Below, one piece after another: positions 1 to 12,242 of a stretch of 64,000 bases of DNA (positions within the stretch are counted from its first letter, which is position 1; every line of letters starts with the position of its first letter). Source of the DNA: Phaseolus vulgaris (lineage: Eukaryota; Streptophyta; Magnoliopsida; Fabales; Fabaceae). The position numbers and the translations under genes are program-made. Under the pieces are notes generated by a model that saw only the letters and a list, made by a program, of their open reading frames with translations, searched no databases and had not been told where the DNA came from. The DNA lies in assembly GCF_000499845.2 (NCBI RefSeq), contig NC_023756.2, positions 41,169,393-41,233,392 on the forward strand, given 5' to 3'.

Positions 1-134
1 CTATAGAATCACAACACAAGGGCCAGTTTTGTTTGATTGGAAGTGAATCTTGTGTGATTACTTATGACAACAGGAATAAATGAATTAAAAATCCAACCAT
101 ACAGGCTCCTATATTTCCTTATATGAATACTTAC

Positions 135-1804
135 CAAATCCCCTTCCAGATTTACAACCACATATGTCACATTGCCATGCATCCTGAACAAAGAAAAAAT
201 CCATGTCACAATGTATGCACTCATCAAACATTCAATAGCACTAACAGATTAAAAGGGAAAAATGGCGTAGACCTAAAATAGAAAAGAATATAAATGCAAT
301 AATTTCAAATATAGCTCTGATTTGGCAAATTGGCAGGCATTCTTAGAGTTGTCAACCATTACATAATCAGGTGATACACTCAAAAAACAGTTTGAAAGGA
401 AAATTTTGTAAATGATTATCAGCAAATATTAAGGCATCGCCCTATTTATATGAAAGCAAGACATAATAGTCAAGGATAAATAAAAAGTGCAAAGATTACC
501 GTAGCTGCTTGGGGGAAAACACCAAGTGCATGATGCCCAACATTGTTATATAACGACAAGCACCACCGTTTCTTTGCACGAGGAGAATAATATTCAGCCA
601 CAAATTTTCTCCAATAAGCAATACTATTATCCTGAAAAAATAAATCAAATGAGAGTAAGTAACTAAGGTTGAAATTCAAAAATACCCAAAGCATAAAACA
701 ATGTGCTCACATATAATTAAGCTCCTGAAGCAAAAGGAATAAACTTTATAAAGAAAACAAAAACTAGATAGATGATATAGTGAATATAGATTTGACACTA
801 TAGTCATCACATGCAGCAAAGAAACAACTCACATTTGGCCGTTGCCTTTGATGATAGAGATACTGCATCAGTCGACGAGCACAAACCCCACTGACACCAT
901 TGTCACATGGGCGCTTGACAGCAGAAGAGGGCTGCATCACTTGTTGCTGTAATTGCTGCCTCAATTGCATTTGTTGTTGGTGCTGCTGCTGCTGTTGCTG
1001 TTGCTGTTGTTGCTGCAAGTGCACTCTCTGTAATTGGGGCATTGACTGAAAGATTTGCTGTTGTCTCAGTCTCTGCTGTTGTTGAAGTAAAGCCTGTAAC
1101 TGTGGATTACGACCCTGCAATTGCATGGAATCTTGTCTCTGAAGAATCTGTTGTATAACCTGATGCTGCTGCATTAAATCTTCCTGTTTGATATCCAGTC
1201 TAGGTTTCTTTGACAGCTGAGATGCATTATTTGGATCATGAATGAAAGACCCAGGGACATGTGCACCCATATGGAGGGAAGAGGGGCCAGTTTGAGATGC
1301 AGGCAACGATGTAGCACTTGAAGCACCCTGCAGCTGCTGCTGATTCTGCTGCAATTGTTGAGGATTCTGATCTTGATGAGTGCTCTGTTGCACTACAGAG
1401 GAACCATCAATCACTGATGAGCCAGAAATACTAATATTATTTGATGTAAATGACATGGGTGAGGCAGGTAATCGTAAGTATGAGTCCGTGTTAACACTGG
1501 CACTTCTCTGCAAATGGGGGCCACCAGAGAGGGCAGAATTTGCATCTGTGACTAAAGAACTAGCTCCAACACTTGGTGCTGAGTTTGCAACACTGTTCAA
1601 AACTGCATTATTCATATCCCCAGAAACTGGACCCAGGTTTGTTCGACGGGCTCCCGTAACTGTGCTAGACGAGTTAACAATTGATGAGCTTAAGTGAGTG
1701 TTAACTACACTCTGTGACTGCCCATCTCCTTGAAAGAAAATTCCAGAATGTGAAGATGATTGGGTTAACCCTCCTGTCACCCGCGAAGGTGTCATTGGGG
1801 GCAT
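135..1804 (-). CDS. SLK2: SEUSS-LIKE 2-type transcriptional adaptor, 5' three coding exons (partial)
   Basis: Nuclear LIM-domain-binding (LDB) family co-regulator; Arabidopsis SEUSS and SLK proteins act with LEUNIG-type corepressors in organ and embryo patterning (family knowledge). Three coding exons are visible: 1804-833 (324 codons, ending RQRPN), 631-500 (44 codons, DNSIAYWRK to PQAAT) and 183-135 (16 codons plus one base, DAWQCDICG to SGRGF). All have GT donors and AG acceptors in matching phase. The protein starts MPPMTPSRVTGG, has the SLK blocks SSLVTDANS, GGPHLQRSAS and ASPMSFTSNNISISGSS, a basic KKPR patch, long glutamine runs, and then the start of the LDB domain (RRLMQYLYHQRQRP). 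The remaining LDB domain and C-terminus lie beyond base 1. SLK2 is preferred over SEUSS because of the N-terminal blocks. One oddity is CGCKSGRGF where relatives have CGSKSGRGF. Confidence 0.93.
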
Positions 1805-2900
1805 CCCCCTTTGGTGACTGCAGTCTGTGTAGCTCTCCAGAGCCGCACTGGTATTTAATATATTCTAAAATAGCCCATGAACTCTACGAAACAGACGGTG
1901 AGAACCCCTGATAGAATTGTTTCTATCTCTTCTTAAAACTCCAAGTTTCACTCTATTCCAAAACCTTTTACCAAACCCATCAACTCCCGTTCAACCAAAT
2001 GCACCCAGAATTGCTCTTCCTTCTGAACACCGAACAATTGCTGATTTAAATCTAACGAAAAAAGCACATATACATATTCATTAGTACAAGGAAAACTTCA
2101 GCTAAATCAAATAAAAACGACCAAACCCAACAATTGACCAACACCCTTTTCCAAAAAGAAAAATCACAAACCAACAATCCCACACACCAAATCCTTTTTC
2201 TAACCGCTTTACCTGCTCTTAAGGGAGGTATTCGCTTCAAATAGAAAAGAGAGGTAACAGTTAAAACTATTAAGATATGTCTAAATCCACTTGCTTTATT
2301 TCTCATCAGAGCTATGACTGCTCACTTTTCCATCTAAAATGAATCAGAACCCAAATCCATCAATATATCATAGTGATAAAATAAAATCCGATACTCTAAA
2401 TTTACACATTCAAAAGCCCTAAAACCCAAAATCAAATTCAAAAACTTTACAAAGGAACCAAAAAGAACAAACTGGAACCCCAAATTCATTCCTGGCATGC
2501 ACAATAATTCACAACCATCAACAAATTGCGAAGTAAGCAAAATACGAGAATGTCCCCCAAACAACAGAAAACGCAAACCTTAAACCTAACACCACCAAAA
2601 TCAAAAATTAAAACAGCAAATAATTTATAATTCTCTACACGAATTTAAAATACAAAAAATAATTATTCACTCCAAGATCGATCAGTAACTGGAAAATTGA
2701 AAAACCCCAATGAAGCTTGGGGAACAGTTCAGTGCCAAAACGAACTGTTTGGAACTACTCACAGAGAAACCGCGAGCTGAGGAGAGAGAGGAAGCGAACG
2801 GAAGCGCAATGAATTGGAATCGCAGAGAATGAGAAAGGAAAAAGAAAGAAGGATGCGAAAATTAGAGAGAAAAGAGTTTATAACAATGTGGGAGTGACCG
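1805..2900 (-). promoter_or_regulatory. SLK2 leader, leader intron and core promoter
   Basis: Between the SLK2 start codon and 2.9 kb there is no long coding frame. A good donor (GTGAGTAG on the minus strand, GT at 2762-2761) and an acceptor CTGCAG ending at 1818 suggest a ~945-bp intron in the 5' leader, so a short non-coding exon would lie at about 2763-2850. A TTATAAA box on the minus strand at 2877-2883 fits a start near 2850, in a CT-rich leader typical of plants. The transcription start and splice pair are inferred, not demonstrated. Confidence 0.5.
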
Positions 2901-3060
2901 GTGAACCGATCACGCGCTATCTTTCACCTGCAGTGGCAGGTCATAATTGAGACACGTGTCACTAAAGTGACTGTGGTGATTAGTCGGTGAAAAATGTGCA
3001 GCCGCTTCGAGACCGCATTGCTGACATGGCTAGTTTCAATTGGAAGATAGATTTTAGCAA
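2895..3060. repeat. GC-richer promoter segment, copy A of a duplicated ~150-bp block
   Basis: Upstream of SLK2, this stretch contains GACACGTGTC, a G-box-like core, and is clearly less AT-rich than its surroundings. It shares ordered blocks in the same orientation with 4825-4985: CACCTG-AGTGG, GGTGAT, GCAGCCG, TGGCT and GAAACT. See the paired entry. It could be a duplicated promoter fragment or two copies of a small element; no terminal repeats were recognised. Confidence 0.4.
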
Positions 3061-3489
3061 TGAGAGAAACTGTGTGCAGGTAATTTCACTCACTATCCAT
3101 TGTTTAGTTCTTATACTTTGTAGTCTAAAAGTCGTTTAGTGTCTTATCTTTAATGGTGTTTATTATATATATACATATATATGGGATTTAATAAAAAAAA
3201 ATAGTTATTTTTATTGGTTTAAGGTTGAAATGGATGTGATTAAGCTGAAAATTAAACTAAATATATTTAATTTGGACTATCATACTAACACACTCAATAT
3301 GATATCTAATACCAAAATAAATTAAATTGGTTAGGGAATCCAAGAATTGAAATCACATTGAATTTTTTTTTAAAAAAATACTCCTATATCAACAAAACTC
3401 AAATGCAAAGTTTTAATTGAATCTTTTATAATTTCAACTCAAATATTTATGAATTTTGTTTTGTTATATGATCCAACATTTTCCAAAAA

Positions 3490-3840
3490 AATAAGGAGTG
3501 CCCTTAAGTTATGACCTGTTTGTTTTTACTGATGGAGTTCAAGCACGGATGGACGAGTGAGTTTTTCCTTTGTTTGGATCCACATATTTGAAGACGGTGC
3601 AGATGTAAAGTGAGTTGCATCCTTTTTTTTTTCTTTCATAGGTAAAGATTACCACAGATGTACATGTAGGATAATAGCAATTTACTTCAATACCCTCTTT
3701 GATAGGAAAATCGATTATCATTTGTTGTGCAAAAGAAGGTATAATCGATTTTGATAGTTTGGTGGTACAGTATGGTTGAGAATCCATTTTGGCTTCTGAA
3801 CATATATATGTAAGAGAATTGATTTTCTTGGTTGTCTTAG
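3490..3840 (+). mobile_element. Short element related to the 204-bp array unit
   Basis: A GACCTGTTTGTTTTTACTG stretch follows TTAT near 3508 and resembles the Harbinger-like terminus seen in the tandem array. It is followed by TTGTTTGGATCC-CATATTTGAAG (about 3570-3595), which matches the array unit core read on its minus strand (GTTTGGATCCGTGTATTTGAAG). Two ATCGATT-containing motifs lie at about 3710 and 3740, as also found next to the array at 22.6 kb. The far end was not located. An ORF here (3539-3787, minus) has no recognisable homology and is not called. Confidence 0.4.
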
Positions 3841-6809
3841 AATCGTTTTCTCTTGTTCATTTGTTGTTTTGTTGTCTTGTTTTTTTTTTTAAGTTTAAAA
3901 ACCTTGTATTAAATATTACATAATTTATTTAATAATTTTAAAAATATTTATTATACTATTAATAACAACGTATAATTATAAATAATGAAAACAATAAACA
4001 ATAAATATATAAAATAATAAATATCATTTTTAATGTATTTAATACATTTATTTCAATTTAACACAAAAATATTTTTTATTATATTTTAAAAAAAATATTA
4101 AAAAATACAAGTAATTATGAATATTATATATTAAAAAAATAATTAATTCAAATCTACACAAAAAAATATATCATAAATTATTATTCAAATATTTTTAATA
4201 ATAATGATAAATTTGTAAACTTACATTTTACATCTTTAATAAGAAATGCATAAGAGTGTTTAAAAGAATTACTTAAAAATATAATAATTATTTTAACGTA
4301 GATTTCATTTGCTTAAAAATAAAAAATAATTTCTTTTAAATATTTTTGTTCAATTTAGAAAAAAAAATTAATTTAAACCAAGTCAAAATATATTATAATT
4401 TCGTATTATAAGATAAACTTTAAAGTATATTTCTGTTTATAAATAATTATTGTAAACCAAATGATATTTTATATAGAAGATATTATTATAAAAATATAAT
4501 AATTTTAATTTTGTTAATTTTATTTAGATTTTTTAATAATTAATATAATTTATAAGTATTTGGTTTTTACTAATTATTATGTATATTTATTAAAGAGAAA
4601 ATTAAAATTTATATACAATGAAATTTGAAAAAATTATTAAAAGTTTTAAATTTATAAAATAAAACCCTCTTTTCAAAATAATTAAATATTAATATTTTTT
4701 TAATAAAATAATTACTAAAATTCAAACAGCTATTCATTTATCATAATTAAAATTTATTATAAAGTTATAATTTTTTTATTCCCCACTTATTATACTCATA
4801 GGACTATTTAGCCTAAAAGTATTGTAGACAGAAGTGACTGTTTACACCGGTCACACAGTACCAGGTCACCTGTAGTGGGCGGTCACATGTCGTACTTGGA
4901 GTTTAATGGTGATGGATCCGCACGCAGCCGTGCATAAACCTGATTGATGAGGTGGCTCTATTTTTGTCGGGAAACTCTTTGTAGGTGATTATCCCTCCAA
5001 AACGAATTTGGTTATAAAATTTTAGGGGGAAATTGAATTTCAACAAATTTCTAGTTATGATTAATTTTTACGAAAATAAAAATTTAATATACATAAATAA
5101 TTTTAGATGAATTAAAATTAAAAAAAAATGATAAATTGATTAATTAATTTTTTTCTCTTCTTATTTGAGTTTTTCTGATTATTTAGGTTTTTTATTTTCT
5201 TCCATGTGTTGGGATAAGAGGGGTGATGATTTTCATATAAAAGTTAAAATTCACTTATGGTAGTTACAAAAGAATGAATTTTCCAAAAAAACAGAGTTGC
5301 TTAAAATAAAATGCAAAAAATATTAAAAATAAAAATTATTTTATTTGATACGAAAAATTTGATATGATTCTTAAGAAATTAAGAAAAGACTGAAGAGATA
5401 TATTGTATATAAAAATAGTTCTTTAACATTAATTTAAAAATTAAAAAATAATTTTATTTTTTAAATAATTAACATGAATGACAAAATACTTAATTGTTCT
5501 AATAAAATGAGATAGATAAAATAAGGATAAAATAAGAAAAAAATTATATATACCAAAATAACAATTATAAAGAGAAATTTTTTTTATATATAAATATAAA
5601 TATTTATTATTGTAATTTTAATATATCATAAATATATTGAAATTATTGCTTAAATAAAAATAATTTTTTTTTAACTAATTTATGTGTTTATAGTGAGTAT
5701 TTGTATTTTACACACACAAAAATTAAAATGAACTATTTTTTTATATTATAAACTAATAATTTAATTAGAATATATAAATAATGTATTTTATTCACATTCG
5801 CATCTAATCATAAAGTAATATATTTTTAAAAATATTATTTTTATAAAATAAATATTATAATCTATCTTCTCCACCAAGTCAACCAAATTAATATCAAAAT
5901 GTACTTTCATTTATATTTTATATGTCAAAATAAAGATCAATACCCATTCATTAATTAAAGATATGAGTGTTGAGCCACATGCATCAACAATCGGTTTATA
6001 ATAAATATTTTAAAGTTATGTCAATCGTATCGTAATTTCTAATTAGTAGATAATATAATAAAATAAACACTAACAACACGTGAAATTAGATTAAATTAAA
6101 TATTTTTAAAATATATTATTAGCATCTTACTAGCAAAACAGGAATTAATTTCTGTTTTTATTCTTATATATTTTAATTACTGTATAAATTTAATAATTCT
6201 CAGTTTGATTTAGAATTCAAATTTTACTTAACCAACAAAACATGTATATTACAAGGCTGATTTTCATTTTAAAAACATTATTTTAAACTAATAAGTATCC
6301 AAATATTACACAAGTAATAAATAAATAAATGAAATATTGAAAATAAAATTAAAAAATAGTTTAAAATTTGTTGATTTATTTTAGTTAGTGATAAAAACAT
6401 AAATTAGAATAGTCAAGTTGAACGATAATAATTTTAGAGGTGATTCTTTAATCAAAATGGTTTTAGAAACTTTTCTTTCAACTTTTTACAATTTATATTA
6501 TTCTGATTTAATTTAAATCACTTCAAATCAATTATGATTTAAAGTTTAAATTACTTAGTTGAATTTTTTTATTCATAGTTATATATGTATTTTATAAGCT
6601 TTAGTTAATTATTTGTTATCATTTGAATCTTATCTAAAATATGTGGTTCTTAAAGTTTGTATTTCTCTCAACAAAATTCAAGTAATTAATAGATATTTTA
6701 TTATTATTTTGTTAAAACTCTCCATAGTTTGATTGAATTCCTCTCTTAATTGTTAATATGTGTACACTTTTTTGATAAATTACATTTTTTAACAAATAAA
6801 TGTATACAA
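3841..6809. other. AT-rich intergenic DNA
   Basis: No coding frame or RNA gene recognised. Most is strongly AT-rich with homopolymer tracts. The only compositional island is the duplicated promoter-like block at 4825-4985, listed separately. Confidence 0.7.
4825..4990. repeat. GC-richer island, copy B of the SLK2-promoter-like block
   Basis: An isolated GC-richer island inside AT-rich DNA. It contains CACCGGTCAC, GGTCACCTGTAGTGGGCGG, GGTGATGGATCCGCACGCAGCCG and GAGGTGGCT, which line up in order and orientation with 2895-3060. The two islands lie about 1.9 kb apart. No gene is recognised within it. Interpretation as an ancient local duplication is inference. Confidence 0.4.
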
Positions 6810-7306
6810 TGAGGATGGCAAAATGGAGCAGGATGGGTTAATTTTTTGAATCCGTCAACCCGCTTCGATCCTACCTTTTTTTTTAATTTTAACACTTATA
6901 AAGATATATCTTATGCTTTTGGAATAAAAATTGGTGGTGATCAATGTTTTGTATAAAATTTTATTTACATTGATTTCTTTATACATCATTTGATTCATTA
7001 AAGTATTGTTGATATTTACTTTATTTTATTAGGCATTAAACATTCTTTCATTAAAATATTAAAACTTAATTTAATTTTATTGTTCTTTCTTGTATTTTTA
7101 CTGTTCAAAAAGTGGTATCAATAATTATAATCAAGTAAATAGGTATAAACACACAAAAAAAATAAAGAAAAAAAATTAAAAGTTGAAAAGCAACAGGTCA
7201 ACCCGCCAACCTGTCCTATGACGGGTCAGGTTACTATTTCCAACCCGTCCTGCCCAACTTTTGGCGACCCAATGATAGGTCGGGCTAACCCGTTTTCTCG
7301 CCCTTA
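6810..7306. mobile_element. hAT-like non-autonomous element (MITE)
   Basis: About 497 bp with imperfect terminal inverted repeats: TGAGGATGGCAAAATGG on the left against TAAGGGCGAGAAAACGG (reverse complement of the right end), 11 of 17 identical. Near-identical 8-bp flanks GTATACAA (6802-6809) and GTACACAA (7307-7314) fit the 8-bp target duplication of hAT elements. The ends are rich in CAACCCGC and GGGTCAGG motifs and the interior is AT-rich and non-coding. The interior resembles 62.4-63.2 kb, so this is a dispersed family. No transposase is present. Confidence 0.7.
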
Positions 7307-7937
7307 GTACACAACTTTCAACCTCAAGTCGAGTAGGCAAAAAGGTATATATAGCGAAAAACCTATAAATAAATTATGACATAGATTGTGTCAAATCGGT
7401 TTAAGGCCTTTTTATCCCTTATCATTTTGCCCTTTTTAAATTACCTTACAAGTTATTGTTTACGCGATTGCATAAGTTAAAAAATGAATCAATGTATTGT
7501 CGCACGGTGTTAGAAGGGGACAGTAAATATTTCTATTTCTAATCGAGATGGTGGAGGTAAATGTTTTTCGTTGATGATAGAAGTGAGAAAGGAAATAAGA
7601 ATAGCGGAGAGGTTTTTCATTTTATTCACAGTGAGAGATATATTTTATAAGTTCTAATTAATTGTTTGTTATCTTTTGAATCTTATCTAATAATCTTTAA
7701 AGTTTATATTTTCCTCAACCCATTTCAGCTTTTAATAAACACATATAATATTAAAATCATTTAAAAAAAATATTCAATTAATTTAATGAAAGTAAAATAT
7801 AAATCAAAACAGTAGAATTCGATGCGAAAAAATTTAAAAGTCTTTCTTTGAGGCACATGTTTTCATAATATTTTCTTTCATTTATAGAAATGCTTAGCAT
7901 TTTTTCTGTTTGATATATCATTTTAAATATTTCTGGT

Positions 7938-8016
7938 TAAATTTAAATTACAATATTTATAGTTTTAATTTAAATTACAATATTTATAGTTTTAATTTAA
8001 ATTACAATATTTTAAA
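7938..8016. repeat. Tandem repeat, ~27-bp unit, about three copies
   Basis: The unit AATTTAAATTACAATATTTA followed by TAGTTTT recurs three times in direct orientation, the last copy diverging after TATTT. It is a local minisatellite in AT-rich DNA with no associated gene. Confidence 0.75.
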
Positions 8017-10761
8017 AATTAAAGAATTAAAATATCATTTTATCATAATATAAAATATTTTTTGTAAATTTAAAATATAACATATATGTAAAAATATTTA
8101 TTCACTATAATTTTTTAATCTCACTATTGATATGTATATAATGTAAGATTCCAAGTCTCAGTTTGTTTCATTGGAAATATTGTTTACAAAAAGGGATGAA
8201 TCTCTATATCAACTATTTAGATCCAGTGATGTGCGTATAAGTGTGAGAAAGGAGATTCGCGTGAATAGTGAAAATTATGTCCCCTCTGTCAAATATTCAT
8301 GCATTGTATTGTATATCTTACTTTCCTAACATGAATTTTATATATTTTCTTATGTTTTTAATACAATAATGAACCATTTAATAAATTTTAACTACAGAAA
8401 AAGAATAATTTAAAATTTATATTTTATTTTGAAAACTCAAAATATGACATCTTATTGGAATTCAACATTCGGCCAAACGTGTAGTTTTCAAGGATATGTA
8501 TGGTATTTAGCAAATTTAGATGATGATGTTCTCTGTTGAGCCGTTGGATTGAATTGTTGAAATCTGATTGAACATTTGAAAAGGGTGTAGCGGTTTTAAA
8601 GTACGCACGGATGTTTTTTAGTATTCAGATATTTAGTGTTTTTGTATGAATGGCATAAGTGGTTATTAGACAGAGACGTGAAATCACGTGCAAAAGGTGT
8701 GGCTAGTCCAACACTATCAATATTAAAAAACATGATAAGATAACATAAAAGGTGGTTGAATTAATTTATTATTCTACTCATTTCTTTTATTAAATTATTA
8801 TATAAGTTTTTTTAATTCTTAATTTAAATTTTTTGAATTTTATTCTAATTCTCATATTTTTAAAGGATATATATTTGTAACTTCCTTTAAAATCATCTTT
8901 TCACTGGACAATTTTATATTTTAATAAATAAAAAACAAATTGTTTATTTATTTAATAAAATAAATAATTATTATTCTTTTTTTTTCAAAATAACTAAATG
9001 ACTTTCTTTCTAAATAATAGCTATATATTTTTTAATATTATTTTTATAAAATTATATATATATATATATTAAAATATATTATTTTTCTATTTTTTAATTA
9101 ATTATTTATAAATTTATATCTATATATAAAGATGATTCTTTCTCAAAACCGTATTTTTACACAATTTTTTTTATTTTATCCTTATTAATATATTTTATTT
9201 TATTATTTTATCTTTTAAATTTAAAAACCATGAGAAGGAGTATTCATCATTTAATGTAAGTCATTTTAAAATATTTTTTTTTTAATTAATGTTAAGAGAT
9301 AATTTATATACAAATTAACCTCAAATTTTTTTCCTAATTCCTTAATTTAAGGAACTAAGACACAGTCTTTACGGAATAATTTTTTTGGAATAAGAAGGAG
9401 GTAACAACAGAAAAAACACGAAATCTCATAAATAAATAAAAAATAACATTCATTTTCAGTCATGTTCTCCGCTGCTCTGTTCCACTCCACTTCAAACAAG
9501 TACATTCTTTGGTGAAGTCATTATTCTTTTGTAGTTAACATCAAGTTAATACCAACCTTAATCTGAACTTCATCACACTCTTTGATTACAAAACCATCAG
9601 CCAAAGAAAAAGAGAAAAAATTCAAAAAAGAAAAAAAAACTCAAATGTATTCCTTTAATAATTTATCCTTGTCAATATAATTAGTTTCATTATTTTTTTT
9701 TATATTTTGTAATTGTTTTTTTAGTTAAATTAATTATTTACAATAAAATAACTATCAACAATAAAATTATAAAAAAACATTTTATAGTTATTTCTTATGA
9801 ACATTTTTTTTCTAAATTTAATAAATTTTTTATTTTAAATATTATGATATTTTATTTTAATTTTTTAATATTATAAGAAAAAAGTGGGCACACATGTGCA
9901 TAGGGCATTTGTTTATACTTTGAGAAAGAATATATACTATTTGGTAACTATTGTGTGATATTTTAATTAGACAATTTTTTTATTTAATAAATATCTAATT
10001 GAATAAATTCTCTTTATTTTAAAATAACTAAATATTTTTTTTCTTTTTAAAAAAATATGTGTACTTTTTTAATACTATTTTTACATAAATATATATTAAA
10101 TTATATTATTATTGATTTTAATTATTTATTTATAAAAATATATAATTATTCATAAAAATAATTAAATTATAAAAATTATATATATATATATATATATATA
10201 ATAAAAATGTTAATACATAGCCAAAATAAATGTGTTTTCGCTAATATACATAAGGTGAATTAATACATGTTCATATATTATTTAATATAACATATTTACC
10301 TCTTAAAGTACTGGTATACATTTTCACTCAGAAAATAAACACAACAAATTACATCTAAATTAGTACTCAAAATATAGAAATTCTCAATTATATAATTATG
10401 ATTATAAAATAATTTATCATACTCAATATTTTTTAAGAAAATCAATATTAAGCATGTCTCAACAAAGACTAACACCCTACTCATCATAAGTTTACTTTTG
10501 TTCTCATTTTTCTATATCATGATGACATTTTACACCTACTCAATGCAAGATCCTACTCAATGCAAGATTCTTCGTGTCTATTGTTTTGATATCTTAATTT
10601 GTGTGATTAAGTTATCATTAGAGTTGAATATCTCCTTTTATGTAATAAGTTTTATGCTTAATACTTTGAATATTGGGATCACTATCCATCTTAAGTATCA
10701 CACACTCATAATAGGTCATGATACCACTTTATGTATCCACACATAGTCACACTAAATCACA

Positions 10762-10767
<6 letters not shown>

Positions 10768-10801
<34 letters not shown>
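10768..10801. repeat. (TA)n microsatellite
   Basis: Uninterrupted TA dinucleotides over about 34 bases, likely polymorphic in length. Other TA runs occur near 9055, 10180, 14690, 21485, 21779, 50990 and 62040. Confidence 0.85.
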
Positions 10802-10803
<2 letters not shown>

Positions 10804-11369
10804 TATGAAACATCCAAACACTATGTATATCGTATAAACAACAAATATTAATTAATTATATGGTTAATCATATTTGGCATCAAGTGTCATTCACTTGAGA
10901 AATTTTTCCCTACAAAAAGAAAAAAAATTGTCTCATTTTTAGTTAATTGAAAATCACCTAAATGAGAGAGATTTATCTCGCTCTCATTTTGCTTGAGAGG
11001 AAATCTATGGTTTTGAACAAGAGTATAAGAAAATATAAATTATGCAACAATGTACAACGAAACCAAAATTACATATTGCAAAATTTAATCATTTTTAACC
11101 ACTACAAAAAATCGTATAAAAAGTGGCGGTTTTAATATGGCGGTTATTAATAACCGTCATAAATTTCAGTATAATATGTCATTTAACTAACCGCCACAAT
11201 TATCTTTTAATTATGTCATTTTCAACTGTCACAATTATCCTTTAAAATAAAAACAAGTTTTACTTCCCTCATTATTCCCAATTAATTTTTAAAATATTCT
11301 TGGTAACCTAAACTTTATTCCCAATTATTTTTGAAAATTTGGTTTGACTATTGGGAAACGAAAGTTTCT

Positions 11370-11590
11370 TTCCTCTCTCTCCCTAAACACTCAAACCTCT
11401 CTTTGCCTAAACACTCAAACCCTAACGAAGTTGTACTTGCGAAATCCTTTGTGCTTCACGAAACACTTCATTATCCAAAATCACCACAATCGGCGCCTCT
11501 GCGGAAAGATTTGTTCATTATCTGAAAACAACTTTCACTTTTACACTTTGTTGCATTTCAATCTAACCAACCATATTTCATGTGGTGCTT
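11370..11590 (+). other. Gene-like segment inside the CACTA element
   Basis: A CT-rich run with two copies of CCTAAACACTCAAACC followed by CTAACGAAGTTG looks like the 5' leader of a plant gene and is compositionally unlike the rest of the element. Two overlapping frames of 64 and 82 codons cover it, but neither matches a family I recognise. CACTA elements often pick up host gene fragments, so a captured leader is one explanation; the source gene cannot be named from this sequence. Confidence 0.3.
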
Positions 11591-12242
11591 GATGAGCATA
11601 TATTTATTCATACTCACTAGCCTTATTCATAGATTATTGGACTATAATAATAAATAAATCCATTGTTTTAATTAATATTCTTGTAAATGGGTTTATTTGG
11701 GCCTTAACTATTATTATTGTTAATTTTGTGTTTTTAGAGTAAATTATCCGGAGGAAGCATCTACCTTTGTGAATGGGCGAGAAGAAAGAGAAAATAAAAT
11801 TTACAATATCTCAGAAACAGAATTTGAAGCAAATCTTCTGCAAAATACAAGAATTCTGGAAAGTTGGAAACTTGGAAACTGTTAACAAAATATAAACTAC
11901 AATATTTTCCCAAGATCCTTAGGGCAGAAAATCCTATAAAAGGACACAAGCATCAAGGAGAAGAGGGAGAACTTCATAGGATTTTATTTTCTCTTTCTTC
12001 TCCTCATAATTTGTTTTTCCTGTTTTGGTTCAAGATGCAACTTGGACTTTTGCATATTTGGCCCATTCACAAAGGTTCCTCCGGATAATTTACTCTAAAA
12101 ACACAAAGTTAACAATAATAATAGTTAAGGCCCAAATAAACCCAATTACAAGAATATTAATTAAAATAATGGATTTATTTATTATTATAGTCCAATAATC
12201 TATGAATAAGGCTAGTGAGTGTGAATAAATATATGCTCATCA
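11590..12242. mobile_element. Foldback element nested in the CACTA transposon
   Basis: Two long inverted arms, about 11590-11780 and 12060-12242, are near-identical; only a few substitutions and one short indel (GCATCTA present only on the left) were noted. They begin TGATGAGCATATATTTATTC and end with its complement. Inner arm parts also pair imperfectly (AGAAGAAAGAGAAAATAAAAT near 11780-11800 against its complement near 11981-12001). The central loop is unpaired and non-coding. Flanks share only GTGC, so the target duplication is unclear. The near-identity of the arms implies recent origin or gene conversion. Confidence 0.75.

Larger units (their letters stand above)
7307..11099. other. AT-rich intergenic DNA without recognisable genes
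   Basis: No homology to a known protein was recognised. A less AT-rich strip at 9450-9610 has no interpretable frame. Two adjacent copies of a 17-base motif (CTACTCAATGCAAGATY) occur at about 10537-10571. TA dinucleotide runs occur near 10180 and at 10768-10800. Confidence 0.65.

Noticed and set aside
1380..1911. Plus-strand frames opposite SLK2
   Set aside because: Antisense shadows of a confidently identified exon.
10296..10746. Two opposite short frames of 63 and 82 codons
   Set aside because: AT-rich, no domain, no splice context; treated as chance frames.
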